Source: Spirochaetaceae bacterium (GTDB lineage: Bacteria; Spirochaetota; Spirochaetia; DSM-2461). Taken from it: DNA of 37,075 bases. Location of the stretch: contig JAEINM010000002.1 of the NCBI GenBank assembly GCA_016342385.1, forward strand, positions 1-37,075, given 5' to 3'. Positions 24,924-34,067 of this stretch are shown one piece after another. The position numbers and the translations under genes were made by a program. The stretch's first letter is position 1, and every line of letters begins with the position of its first letter. Under the pieces are notes generated by a model. It was given only the letters and a program-made list of their open reading frames with translations, was not told where the DNA came from and searched no databases.

Positions 24924-26660
24924 ATGAAAGCTGAACTGATTAATAAAAAATATAGAAGATATAAAGACGATATAGAAAATATTCTCAATGAGTTACTACC
25001 GGTTGTAAAAGATCTGGACTTACAGGAAATACAAAGTGATATTCAAAAACTCTATGAAAGCCTTGAAAGTCCCTTTATGTTTGTGGTGATCGGGGAAGTA
25101 AAGTCGGGAAAAAGTTCTTTTATAAACTCCCTGACCGGAGAAAATATCTGTGCCGTCGATGCTGATATCTGTACAGATAAAGTTCAGCAGATAGTCTATT
25201 CCAAAGAACCCTTCATCGATCATAAGGAAAAGTTTTTTGACATAAAGGGCATTAATGCCGAGATTTTAAAGGATATTTCTATAGTCGATACGCCAGGTAC
25301 TGATTCTGTCATATCAGACCATGAAAAAATCACCAGAAAATTTGCACCAAACAGCAATCTGATTTTTTTTGTTTTTCCTGCCATCAATCCCCATCACAGT
25401 TCATCATGGGAAATGCTGAATATAATGAAAGATCTCTGGAGCAGGAATATTGTTTTTATCGCTACCCAGGCGGACCGCTGTACAGATAAGGAGATCGAAG
25501 TTAATTGTCAAAAAATACGCCATTATGCTGCAGAACGGGGTATTCCCGATCCTGTTATATTTACCACATCATCCAAACGGGAGATTGAAGGTGAATTGGA
25601 AAATAGTGGATTTCAAGCTGTCAGAGATTTTATCACCGATACGACATCGGGCGGAAAACATATGATTATGAAACTCAATGATAGAGCAAAAATAGCTTCT
25701 ATTATATTTGAAAAACTGGATTCTGTTTTACAGAAGAGAAATGAAATCCTTACTATAGATAAAAGACTTAAGGAAAAGATTACAGATAAATATACAAGCG
25801 GTAAAGAAAACTCCATAAAGGAAATTGAAAAAATATTGAGCCGCATGACTTATGTATTCGAGCGTACTTCGGGAGATTTTCTGCATAAATTAAAAAGAGC
25901 CCTTTCTACAGGTAATATTCTAAAACAGGCTCTACCCATTGTGAGGTTTAAAAACAGCAAATCAAAAATTGATAGGAATTTTCTTGAATCTCTTATAAAA
26001 GATATGAATACAAGCCTTGAGAAGGATCTGTCTATTGAAGCTTCGGACAATGCCGCCTATTTTATCGACGGTATAAAATACCGATTCAGTGAAATTATCA
26101 GGGAAGTTGATAAGGCCAGAGACCACTATACGGAAAAAGAGGGCTTACAGGCTCTTGATCGTTTCAGCAGTAAAAGGGAAGAAATCTTAACTGAATTATT
26201 AAATGGCCTGACAGAAATGTCTGAGGATGCCTCATTAATTCCTGCCCTGGAAAAACACAACCCGGCCATTGGAGATACTGTGCTGAAAGGTGGAGCTATC
26301 GCCGCGGCAGGAGCTCTCCTGGCTATAATTGCACAAGGTGCTGTATTTGATGCTACTGGAGGGATTCTGTCAGCCTTGGGGATTCTGGGAGCCGGGGGAA
26401 TTATTCTGTTTAAGCGCAATCGACTGATAAAAGAATTTAAAAAAAATATCCAGGTATCAAATGATAAATTCCACAAAGAGCTTAAAACTCGTTTTGAGCG
26501 AAGGCTCGGGCTGATATTCGGAGACATTAAGAGACTATTTGAAAATCTCGACAATCACATTTCAATTGAATCTGGAAAGCTGGAAATCGCTGAAAGTACG
26601 TTTATTGAACAGCAGAAGATGTTGTTCAAAATTACAGAAGAGATAAAAAAAATACACTGA
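24924..26660 (+). CDS. Bacterial dynamin-like GTPase with membrane-inserting segment
   Basis: Predicted membrane-remodelling GTPase. Of its 578 residues, about 50-230 form the dynamin GTPase domain: P-loop GEVKSGKSS (Gly57-Lys63), DTPGTDSV (Asp122) and a G4 motif TQAD (181-184) in place of NKxD. Long charged helices (about 250-445), likely coiled-coil stalk, follow. Residues about 455-497 form a glycine/alanine-rich hydrophobic hairpin (GGAIAAAGALLAIIAQGAVF and GGILSALGILGAGGIILF) suited to membrane insertion, then another helical stretch. This order matches bacterial dynamin-like proteins (BDLP/LeoA/DynA class). The ribosome site is weak: AGAGGA lies 23 nt upstream. Single gene, no partner dynamin beside it. 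Its stop abuts the convergent GH42 stop. Confidence 0.87.
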   Translation: MKAELINKKYRRYKDDIENILNELLPVVKDLDLQEIQSDIQKLYESLESPFMFVVIGEVKSGKSSFINSLTGENICAVDADICTDKVQQIVYSKEPFIDHKEKFFDIKGINAEILKDISIVDTPGTDSVISDHEKITRKFAPNSNLIFFVFPAINPHHSSSWEMLNIMKDLWSRNIVFIATQADRCTDKEIEVNCQKIRHYAAERGIPDPVIFTTSSKREIEGELENSGFQAVRDFITDTTSGGKHMIMKLNDRAKIASIIFEKLDSVLQKRNEILTIDKRLKEKITDKYTSGKENSIKEIEKILSRMTYVFERTSGDFLHKLKRALSTGNILKQALPIVRFKNSKSKIDRNFLESLIKDMNTSLEKDLSIEASDNAAYFIDGIKYRFSEIIREVDKARDHYTEKEGLQALDRFSSKREEILTELLNGLTEMSEDASLIPALEKHNPAIGDTVLKGGAIAAAGALLAIIAQGAVFDATGGILSALGILGAGGIILFKRNRLIKEFKKNIQVSNDKFHKELKTRFERRLGLIFGDIKRLFENLDNHISIESGKLEIAESTFIEQQKMLFKITEEIKKIH

Positions 26661-28685
26661 TCAGGAACTTATTTCCAGGATTCTGATATTTCCAGATTCT
26701 ATGATTAACCGGTCATGAATTTTCTGGCCTGTAAGAAGATCTATATAAGAATTCTGCATTATATCAATTGATGCATTTTTTATAGAAAAATTCAGAATAA
26801 AGGCATATTTTTTTCCATTTTGCTCTCTTATATTCAATTCAACACCTTCGGGAAGAGAAAATAAAGAATTGATGTTCTGTCTTAAACATATTTTACTCAA
26901 AAAAGCTTTTTTAAAATCAGGTTCTGTTTCAGTTCCTATATACCATGCTTTACCCTTTCCGAAATAATTATAGGTAATGGCAGGATATCCCTTTCCCAAA
27001 GCGTCACTGAATACGGCAAATATTTCAGCATCAACTATATGGATAATATCATACCAGAGCCTGGCTTTACTTGTTTCGGGAATGGTATCATCTATATCTG
27101 TAAGTGCAATTGTTGTTTTCATATCCGGAGTTAAAGGACAGAACTCCTCAATTGTTATTCCCAGTAATTCTTTTAAAGGACCGGGATATCCTCCGGGGAA
27201 AACACCATCCCATTCATCGACAATAGAACTGGAGAAAGTCGTTATATATTCACCGCCATCAGCAGTAAATCTTTTTATCTTTTCTGCATACCCCTCCTTC
27301 GTCATATATAAAAGAGGTGCTAGTAATATTTTATAGCCTTTCAGATTACTGTCTGTTCCGACTATATCCACAGGAATATTCATCTCATACAACGGTTTAT
27401 ACCAGTTTAAAATCTGGTCTCTATAAGTGACAGATTTACTCTGCCTGTCTTCATACTCAAATGCCCACATGTTTTCATAGTCAAATACGATGGCTATATC
27501 AGCTTTTCTTGTACTACCGGTAATACAATTGAGTTTTTTTAGTTCATGACCCAATTGTCTCACTTCTCTGAAAATTCTGGAATTACCGTCACCACTATGA
27601 GTTATGCAGGCGCTGTGAAATTTCTCAGCTCCCCGCAATGACTGACGCCATTGAAAAAACATGACTCCATCGGCACCGCGACCTACTGCCTGATAGGAAT
27701 ATAGCCTCATTAAACCGGGATGTTTATTGACGTTGATATCTCTCCAGTTAACCTGCGCAGGAGCCTGTTCCATAAGAATAAAAGGTCTACCGTTACCAAA
27801 GCCTCTCATTAAATCATGATCAAAAGCATTTAATGCCGGATTATAAGATGGCGCCGGATCGGGATAAGAGTCCCAGGATATAATATCGATCTCTTTTGCC
27901 CATTTGAAATAATCCAGCTTATCTATCCCCATTAAAAAATTCGTGGTGATTTTTAATTCTGGAGTTATTTGTCTTAATATTTCATATTCCATGGAGTAAC
28001 AATCAAGCAGGCTGTCGGACATAAATCTTTTATAATCCAGAACATGGGAGGGATTTTTCTTTCCCATTGTTGCCCGGGGAGGATATATTTCATCCCACTT
28101 GTAATAATACTGGCTCCAGAAACGGGTTCCCCATTTTTCATTGACTATACCAACGGATTTATAGCGTTTCTGCAGCCATTTTCTAAATGAAACTGCACAA
28201 TTATCACAGTAGCATTCTGCAGTGTGGCATCCATATTCATTGTTGATATGCCACATGGCAAGCGCCGGATGATTCTTATAACGTGCAGCTAGTGTTCGCA
28301 CTAAATGAGATGCCGCATTGCGCCATGACCTACTATTGGGACAGTAAGTCTGTCTGGAACCGTGAGTCATCTTCACTCCATCGGCACTGACTGGCATAAC
28401 ATCGTCATAAGCTATTGATAGCCAGGGAGGCTGGGAAGCTGTGGCTGTTGCCAGATCGACATAGATACCATTACTATGAAGCAGATCCATTATTTTATCG
28501 AGAAAAGTAAAATCAAAAGTATTCTCATCAGGCTGCAGTAGAGCCCAGCTGAAAATTGCCAGGGAGACAAAATTCACACCGGCCTCTTTCATCAGTTCCA
28601 TATCCTGAACCCAGACATCTTCAGTCCACTGTTCAGGATTGTAGTCTCCACCATAGCAGATTGAGTGTATATTTTTATTTATCAT
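26661..28685 (-). CDS. Beta-galactosidase, glycoside hydrolase family 42
   Basis: Cytoplasmic retaining enzyme that releases galactose from the non-reducing end of galactosides. The 674 residues have no signal peptide and match GH42 length and order: TIM barrel starting YGGDYNPEQW, general acid/base Glu150 in HINNEYGC, nucleophile Glu306 in FILMEQAP, the trimerisation domain, and a small beta C-terminal domain. Cys153/158/160/163 region (CHTAECYCDNC), with an upstream Cys in TYCPNS, matches the zinc cluster of many GH42 enzymes. The gene lies 19 bp after the MalG-type permease and is last in the sugar operon, so it likely acts on the imported sugar. Alpha-L-arabinosidase activity also occurs in GH42. 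Confidence 0.95.
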   Translation of the reverse strand: MINKNIHSICYGGDYNPEQWTEDVWVQDMELMKEAGVNFVSLAIFSWALLQPDENTFDFTFLDKIMDLLHSNGIYVDLATATASQPPWLSIAYDDVMPVSADGVKMTHGSRQTYCPNSRSWRNAASHLVRTLAARYKNHPALAMWHINNEYGCHTAECYCDNCAVSFRKWLQKRYKSVGIVNEKWGTRFWSQYYYKWDEIYPPRATMGKKNPSHVLDYKRFMSDSLLDCYSMEYEILRQITPELKITTNFLMGIDKLDYFKWAKEIDIISWDSYPDPAPSYNPALNAFDHDLMRGFGNGRPFILMEQAPAQVNWRDINVNKHPGLMRLYSYQAVGRGADGVMFFQWRQSLRGAEKFHSACITHSGDGNSRIFREVRQLGHELKKLNCITGSTRKADIAIVFDYENMWAFEYEDRQSKSVTYRDQILNWYKPLYEMNIPVDIVGTDSNLKGYKILLAPLLYMTKEGYAEKIKRFTADGGEYITTFSSSIVDEWDGVFPGGYPGPLKELLGITIEEFCPLTPDMKTTIALTDIDDTIPETSKARLWYDIIHIVDAEIFAVFSDALGKGYPAITYNYFGKGKAWYIGTETEPDFKKAFLSKICLRQNINSLFSLPEGVELNIREQNGKKYAFILNFSIKNASIDIMQNSYIDLLTGQKIHDRLIIESGNIRILEISS

Positions 28686-28704
28686 ACTCTACCGTAATAG
28701 TTCG

Positions 28705-29922
28705 TTAACCTTTAACTCCACTTGACATTATACTTTTCAGGTAATATTTCTGCATGGCAATAAAGACAAGAACAGGTGGTAGTATAGTCACTGCTGCTCC
28801 TGAGAGTATAAGATTCAACTTATCGGAAGAGCGTCCCTGCAATTGACTTAGAGCCAATGTCAAAACGGAATTTTCACTACCAATCTTGATAATAATCAGA
28901 GGCCACAGAAATGAATTCCATGCATACAAGAAGGAAAAAGTCGCCAGAGTAGCTATACCGGGCATAATGGCCGGGATAAAAATCTTCCTCAGCATTAGCC
29001 ATCGTGAAGCACCGTCAATATGAGCCGCCTCTTCAATTTCCAGTGGAATAGTCATAAAAAACTGGCGCATGAGAAATGTCCCGTATACAGAAAAGATCCA
29101 GGGTATTACTAAAGCTGTTGCTGTATTCACCCATGAAAGAGCCTGCATAACCTGATATAACGGTATAATCAGTACAACGAAAGGGATCATATAAGTTCCC
29201 AGATACAAGAGAAATAATTTATCTCTTCCGGGGAATTTGAGACGGGCAAAAGCATATCCACCCATTATACTGGTAATAAGCTGACCACAGACGACCAGGA
29301 TTGTGACTAATGTTGTATTGGTAAGACTTTTATAAAGTCCCTGAAGTTCAAAGACGTCTCTGTAGTTTTCCGGATGTGCTGAAAGTTTTTCAACTGGTTC
29401 AGATAATCTGAGATTTGCATAAATGACTTCGGTCTGATTTTCAGGATTGACAAATTTTCCCACAGCTGTCTGTGAAATTTGTATCATTGGAATAATTTGT
29501 CCATTGACATCGACATTCCAAAGACCAACGTCTTCCCCCTGATAAGTGATTTTTTCCTGATCATCAAAATATCCACCTTTGGGAGTGACTTCTTTTGAGA
29601 ATCTTTCATAAGTTATGTCCGGTGAATCGGGATCTGCATAGACTCCAATTCTGATATTTTTTTCAATCAGAGCAAATTCTTTTTTCTCCGTCTCCCCTTC
29701 TGCGGTCAGGTAGAATATGGGAAGTTCACCTGTAAATCCCTCGATGGTCTCCATTTTCTGGTCTCTCGGGAGGAGCTTTGGGGGAGATCTGAATGTATCA
29801 GTAGGTGTCTTGAGGGATGTTGTCAGCATATAAGTAAAGGGAAATAACATAAAATAGGCAATTACTATTAATACTATATATATTATCGAATTTCTGATTT
29901 TTTCTTTAGTTTTAGTCTTCAC
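28705..29922 (-). CDS. Sugar ABC transporter permease, MalG type, with enlarged periplasmic loop
   Basis: One of two membrane subunits of a carbohydrate importer. Start chosen at GTG 29922 because AAGGAG lies 6 nt upstream; the TTG at 29928 touches the ribosome site. The product is 405 residues against about 280 for most relatives. The extra length is a hydrophilic stretch of roughly 130 residues (about 55-190) between the first and second membrane helices, so probably periplasmic. The core then follows with five helices and the ATPase-contacting EAA loop (EEAAHIDGASRWLMLRKIF). The gene starts 12 bp after the MalF-type gene, with its ribosome site overlapping that stop. Confidence 0.93.
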   Translation of the reverse strand: MKTKTKEKIRNSIIYIVLIVIAYFMLFPFTYMLTTSLKTPTDTFRSPPKLLPRDQKMETIEGFTGELPIFYLTAEGETEKKEFALIEKNIRIGVYADPDSPDITYERFSKEVTPKGGYFDDQEKITYQGEDVGLWNVDVNGQIIPMIQISQTAVGKFVNPENQTEVIYANLRLSEPVEKLSAHPENYRDVFELQGLYKSLTNTTLVTILVVCGQLITSIMGGYAFARLKFPGRDKLFLLYLGTYMIPFVVLIIPLYQVMQALSWVNTATALVIPWIFSVYGTFLMRQFFMTIPLEIEEAAHIDGASRWLMLRKIFIPAIMPGIATLATFSFLYAWNSFLWPLIIIKIGSENSVLTLALSQLQGRSSDKLNLILSGAAVTILPPVLVFIAMQKYYLKSIMSSGVKG

Positions 29923-29934
29923 TATCAACTCCTT

Positions 29935-31596
29935 TTAATAAATATCATCTGCTGACTTCTGTCGTCTGTACTGGAAAAATGTAACAATAAAAATCAGAAG
30001 AAATAAAACCCAGGCTGTTGCTGAAGCATAACCCTGTCTAAAGTTTTCAAAACCGCTCTGGTAAAGATAAAAAACAACAGTTAGAGTGGCATTATTAATG
30101 TATTCCGGATTACTAGTTGCTATATAGACCTGTTCAAAAAGCTGAAGGGCCTGTATAGAAGTAGTAGCAACGACAAAAAAGGTTGTCGGTGCCAGCATGG
30201 GTATAGTAATTTTAAAAAATTTCCTTACCGGTCCAGCTCCGTCAATAGTACTGGCTTCATAGAGACTTTTGGGAATATTCTGCAAACCGGCTAGAAATAG
30301 TACTGTATTAAATCCAACCGTCTGCCAGACCGCCATAATGGCAATGGCGAAAAGCGCGATATTGGGATTACTTAACCAATTGATATTTTCCCAGACAATA
30401 TCATGAATTAAAAATATATTCAAAAAATCTACAACCTGGGAAAGTCCGTAATTGATAAAACCGACTATTCCGTTATATAACCATTTCCAGATAAGAGCCA
30501 CTCCTACTATGGCGGCAATTGAAGGAATAAAAAACAAAACTCTGAAAAGTTTCATCCCCGGAATATCACTATTGAGAATATTGGACAGGATTAGGGCAAA
30601 AGCAACACTCAGCGGCACAGACATAAGAGCAAATCTTATCGTATTTCCGAGAGCTATCCAGAATAGGTTATCTTTTGCTCCGATAACAAACCATTTTCCA
30701 AATAGTGAAAATCTACTCAATTCAGAAAAAATAGCGGCATCCATGACCTGATTCAGGGGCTGGCTCTGGGAAGAAAGACTCGCTGCAGAAAGGGTGAATA
30801 TATTAAGGTAATTACCTAATCCAATAAATTGAGGAGGATCAGGGCTCAAAACATCCCAATGGAAAAAACTCATAAAAAAAGAAAGCAAAAGTGGTCCTGC
30901 AAAGAATATGAGAAATCCCAGTAGATTCGGAGTCAGAAAAAGATAACCGGCAATCGCTTCTGAATGCCTTCCCGATGTTACATAGTATTTCTGAAAAGGA
31001 CTGGAGTTTAATACAATTGAGATTATTCCCAATAAGATAGTTCCGAGAAATAACCCTATGGTAATGGAATTGTTCAAGTTCAGTAAAATACGGAAAAAAA
31101 TCTGAAGGAGCTCTATCTGAACTATGAATAGGATAGCAATAGCACCTATGACAGAATTGGAGACTATATTATATATCCTGTTTTCTGAATTTCTAAAAAA
31201 AGCCGATTTGATCCACCCTTTAATAATGAAAGATATAATAAGAATAATCAGAGTAAAAAATCCTTGTGGAAATGTTTTGGCCAGATCATTGATGATCAGG
31301 AAAAATCCCAGACGCTGTATTGTTCCGATAGCACAGATCAGAAATACTATGTAATTGACTGCTAGAGCCCAGAATCTGGAATTCTTTTTATTTCCAAGCA
31401 TCTTAATACCGGCAATAGATGACACTATAGCGACACCTGATAAAACCAGCAGGGCAATTATTTTAACCATTTGACTCAAAGAGGGATTCATTACCACTGC
31501 CATAGCGATGACAACGGAAGTAAAGGTTAAAATGAAATTCCAGAAGGATATAATTGAAACTAACGCGCGTATATTTTTATTAATAAATGAGTTCAT
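29935..31596 (-). CDS. Sugar ABC transporter permease, MalF type, with N-terminal membrane extension
   Basis: Partner permease of the MalG-type subunit. The 553 residues hold a conventional C-terminal core of six helices (from about residue 214, AIAGYLFLTPNLLGFLIFFA) with the EAA loop SLYEASTIDGAGPVRKFF. In front of it are about six additional hydrophobic segments between residues 19 and 197 that are not part of the usual UgpA/LacF-type core. The ribosome site AGGAG precedes the ATG by 5 nt. A terminator hairpin lies between this gene and the binding-protein gene, and a separate promoter (31614-31641) probably feeds malF-malG-GH42. Confidence 0.92.
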   Translation of the reverse strand: MNSFINKNIRALVSIISFWNFILTFTSVVIAMAVVMNPSLSQMVKIIALLVLSGVAIVSSIAGIKMLGNKKNSRFWALAVNYIVFLICAIGTIQRLGFFLIINDLAKTFPQGFFTLIILIISFIIKGWIKSAFFRNSENRIYNIVSNSVIGAIAILFIVQIELLQIFFRILLNLNNSITIGLFLGTILLGIISIVLNSSPFQKYYVTSGRHSEAIAGYLFLTPNLLGFLIFFAGPLLLSFFMSFFHWDVLSPDPPQFIGLGNYLNIFTLSAASLSSQSQPLNQVMDAAIFSELSRFSLFGKWFVIGAKDNLFWIALGNTIRFALMSVPLSVAFALILSNILNSDIPGMKLFRVLFFIPSIAAIVGVALIWKWLYNGIVGFINYGLSQVVDFLNIFLIHDIVWENINWLSNPNIALFAIAIMAVWQTVGFNTVLFLAGLQNIPKSLYEASTIDGAGPVRKFFKITIPMLAPTTFFVVATTSIQALQLFEQVYIATSNPEYINNATLTVVFYLYQSGFENFRQGYASATAWVLFLLIFIVTFFQYRRQKSADDIY

Positions 31597-31613
31597 ATTT
31601 TCTCCTGTTAAAA

Positions 31614-31641
31614 ATTATATTTAAGTTGTCCAGGATGACAA
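31614..31641 (-). promoter_or_regulatory. Internal promoter ahead of the MalF-type gene
   Basis: On the minus strand TTGTCA (31636-31641), 16-bp spacer and a perfect TATAAT (31614-31619), leaving a short leader that contains the AGGAG site. TTGTC and GACAA half sites overlap the -35 region (TTGTC-N6-GACAA). Further upstream a weak pairing GCCCTT/AAGGGC lies at 31680-31703. Confidence 0.55.
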
Positions 31642-31709
31642 GCTACAAGAAATATAATTTGTTATAGCTTCTCAACCTGGCCCTTAATCAAATCATCAAG
31701 GGCAGATAA

Positions 31710-31739
31710 AAAAGGGTCAGGAATTTTCCTGACCCTTTT
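31710..31739 (-). terminator. Terminator/attenuator hairpin between binding-protein and permease genes
   Basis: AAAAGGGTCAGGA pairs perfectly with TCCTGACCCTTTT around ATTT, 13 bp past the binding-protein stop, followed on the minus strand by more T. It would lower permease expression relative to the binding protein. Confidence 0.85.
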
Positions 31740-31752
31740 CTGATATTAGATC

Positions 31753-33057
31753 TTATTCGAAAGTTTTATCCAGTTCGTCCTGAATGCTGCCCGCGAAATC
31801 GTCAATCGACATTTCTCCCAGCAATACAGAAGCCATTTTTGCTCCGAGTATAGAATCGAACTCAGGCCAGCTGCCTTTCCATAGAGGGCCTTCAGCAACA
31901 GGGTTATCTGCAAGACCATTGAGGAATGCCTGGTTATTGGCCGGAGGTGTAAAGGTAAGGAATGCATCTAAGGCATCCTGACTCTTTCTACTTGGGATGT
32001 TAGCACCAAGTTCAGCTATCTGAGCCTGTACTTCAGCTGAAGTCAGTTTCTGAAGAAGTTTAAAAGCCGCTTCAGCATTAGGTGTATTTTTATTCACAAC
32101 ATAAGCACCCCAGAAAAGCCAGTTTCTAGCTGATCCTGAAGGACCTTTTGGAAGTTCAACAACATCCCAGTCAAAATCTACACCGCTTCTCATTCCAGGA
32201 GTTGCCCATCGGCCATTCTGAAACATACCGACTTTACCAGCACGGAATGGAGGTTCAGGATCTTCTCCCCAGGGTGTAGCATATCCGGCAGAATAGAATT
32301 TCTGCTGAAATTCCAGACCGGCCAATGATCCTTTAGTGTGCATCATAGAAGCTGTTCTGTCATCATTATAGAAACCGCCCCCGCCTGCATGAGACCAGAC
32401 TCCCGCAGGACCCCACCATGCGCTCTGACCATAACCATAAACATCATCTCCCAGAGCTGAAATCGCTGCCATTACCTGATAAAAAGCATCCCATGTCCAT
32501 TTCCCCTGTTCTGCCAGGACTCGTGGATCAGGAGCACCTGCTTCTGCAATCAGATCAAGATTGAGATATAAAGCGAAAGTAGATACATCTCTTGGAATTC
32601 CCCAGAGAGCTTCTCCGGCTTTTCCGGTTTTAGGATTATAAGTCATGTGATACATAGGACCGGGATAAAAATCACTGTCTTTATGATCAGTTTTATCAGC
32701 GACTTCTCTCATATCCAGTAAAAGATCTCTTTTTACAAAATCTGCAATATCTGTTCCGGGAATCCAGAATAGATCCGGTGCAGTTCCAGAGACAAGTTCT
32801 GTTTTCAGAACATCCTGATAACTGGACGTTTCGCTTCCACCGGGTTCATAAACAAGAGTAATTCCATCAAGTTCTGCACTTATCTGGTCACTGATAGATT
32901 GATACACAGCAATTTCTTCCTGATTATCCGGTCTGGTTCTCCAGTGTAAGACAATGTCTTCTCCAGTTGCTGCGGCTTCCTGCTGCCCCCCAGCAAATAA
33001 TGAAGCAGCACTTAAAACTAAAATCGTAATCATTAAAATAGAAAATACTTTTTTCAT
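31753..33057 (-). CDS. Sugar ABC transporter substrate-binding protein (MalE type)
   Basis: Periplasmic carbohydrate-binding protein of 434 residues that delivers sugar to the two permeases. The ATG has AAGGAG at 5-nt spacing. The signal peptide (VFSILMITILVLSAASLFA) is followed by GGQQEAA, a junction common in spirochaete binding proteins and lacking a lipobox cysteine, so probably a soluble, signal-peptidase-I product. The mature part has family 1 features: DVLKTELVSGTAPDLFWIPG near the start, an aromatic-rich cleft (YGYGQSAWWGPAGVW) and a C-terminal NKNTPNAEAAFKLLQKL segment. Ligand cannot be read directly; the GH42 neighbour suggests a galactoside. Confidence 0.94.
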   Translation of the reverse strand: MKKVFSILMITILVLSAASLFAGGQQEAAATGEDIVLHWRTRPDNQEEIAVYQSISDQISAELDGITLVYEPGGSETSSYQDVLKTELVSGTAPDLFWIPGTDIADFVKRDLLLDMREVADKTDHKDSDFYPGPMYHMTYNPKTGKAGEALWGIPRDVSTFALYLNLDLIAEAGAPDPRVLAEQGKWTWDAFYQVMAAISALGDDVYGYGQSAWWGPAGVWSHAGGGGFYNDDRTASMMHTKGSLAGLEFQQKFYSAGYATPWGEDPEPPFRAGKVGMFQNGRWATPGMRSGVDFDWDVVELPKGPSGSARNWLFWGAYVVNKNTPNAEAAFKLLQKLTSAEVQAQIAELGANIPSRKSQDALDAFLTFTPPANNQAFLNGLADNPVAEGPLWKGSWPEFDSILGAKMASVLLGEMSIDDFAGSIQDELDKTFE

Positions 33058-33081
33058 AATTTCTCCTTTATTAGTTACTTC

Positions 33082-33110
33082 ATTCTTACTCTAAGTAAGT
33101 AATCCGTCAA
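33082..33110 (-). promoter_or_regulatory. Putative activator-dependent promoter of the sugar operon
   Basis: On the minus strand TTGACG (33105-33110), 17-bp spacer and a weak AAGAAT (33082-33087), about 25 nt before the binding-protein ATG. CTTACT-cta-AGTAAG (33085-33099) is an inverted repeat in the spacer. The 17-bp repeat at 33128-33144 lies directly upstream, as expected for an AraC-type activator site. Confidence 0.45.
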
Positions 33111-33127
33111 CAATAGGATTTTCAACT

Positions 33128-33144
33128 CTATATAAAAATATGAA
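33128..33144 (-). promoter_or_regulatory. 17-bp repeat copy 1, candidate AraC-type operator
   Basis: CTATATAAAAATATGAA on the plus strand, identical to 34232-34248. It ends 17 bp upstream of the sugar-operon -35 box, so the AraC-type regulator encoded next door is the obvious candidate ligand. Confidence 0.55.
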
Positions 33145-33200
33145 TATAATAGATGAGATTTCCCTATATAACAGAAAAAAATAAAAAAGGAGTACTAACT

Positions 33201-34067
33201 TTAAGTGGCCGGGTGGAGATATTTCTGATGCAGGTGAAGTTCTCTGAATTTACCGGGACTGATGCCTTCTATTTTTCTAAATATACTACAGTAGTAACTT
33301 GAGCTTTCATAACCTGAACTCAAAGAGACTTCTTCAATTTTCATATTGGGATTTTTCAGCAGGAGATCTTTGCTTTTATTAATACGGACGTTATTCAAAT
33401 ATTCTATAGGTCTTTGCTTAATTATTTTTTTAAAAAGGATACAGAGATATTGGGGTGTAACAGATATGATTTCTGATAAATCTTCAATCGAAATAGTTTT
33501 TTCATAGTTTTTATCTATATATATGAAAACGGGATTGAGACGACTGTGAAGACTGGAGACGGTATCGCCCTCTCCGTCAATATGGGCATACTTTAAAAAA
33601 GATATGAGAAATTCATAAACAATAGCAGAGGCTTCAAGACCTTTCATGGGGCTGGAGGATCTGAGAAGGTCTAATGATTTGCGTATCTTACTGGTGAATA
33701 TCTCACTTTGAACGACAGAATATACACCTGATCTATCTATATGAATGTAATTTAAGAATTCTTCAATATGATAGCCATTAAATGTAAACCAGTTAACTAT
33801 CCAGGGAAAATCAATGGCATGATACTCATGAGGTACATCGGGGAATATTAGTATTCCCTGATTTTCTCCAACCAGCAGAGTCTCCCCATTTATATTAACT
33901 TCACCGGACCCTTTCACAACCTGAATCCATTGATAGTGGGGATACCCTTCAGGACGCTCATGGGGATCCAATTCCTGGTGAAAATCAAATCCCGCACCTA
34001 CCAGATAAAAGGGGAGCTTTTTTTCAGTCTCAGAAAGCATTGCAAAGATAAAATCACCTGTACTCAA
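33201..34067 (-). CDS. AraC-family transcriptional regulator of the sugar locus
   Basis: DNA-binding sugar-responsive regulator. I prefer the TTG at 34067, which has GGGGAGG 6 nt upstream, giving 288 residues; the GTG at 34082 overlaps that purine run and has no ribosome site of its own. The N-terminal half is a cupin-like effector domain (YPHYQWIQVVKGSGEVNING and ILIFPDVPHEYHA). The C-terminal 100 residues carry two helix-turn-helix motifs (SIEDLSEIISVTPQYLCILF and KIEEVSLSSGYESSSYYCSI, then FRKIEGISPGKFRE). It lies 143 bp upstream of the binding-protein gene on the same strand. Shared 17-bp sequences upstream of both genes suggest it controls the operon and itself. Confidence 0.92.
   Translation of the reverse strand: MSTGDFIFAMLSETEKKLPFYLVGAGFDFHQELDPHERPEGYPHYQWIQVVKGSGEVNINGETLLVGENQGILIFPDVPHEYHAIDFPWIVNWFTFNGYHIEEFLNYIHIDRSGVYSVVQSEIFTSKIRKSLDLLRSSSPMKGLEASAIVYEFLISFLKYAHIDGEGDTVSSLHSRLNPVFIYIDKNYEKTISIEDLSEIISVTPQYLCILFKKIIKQRPIEYLNNVRINKSKDLLLKNPNMKIEEVSLSSGYESSSYYCSIFRKIEGISPGKFRELHLHQKYLHPAT

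Noticed and set aside
31590..31602. Partial match (TTCATATTTT) to the candidate AraC operator at the MalF-type start
   Set aside because: It covers the start codon and part of the ribosome-site leader, is only 10 bases long in AT-rich DNA, and is probably chance.
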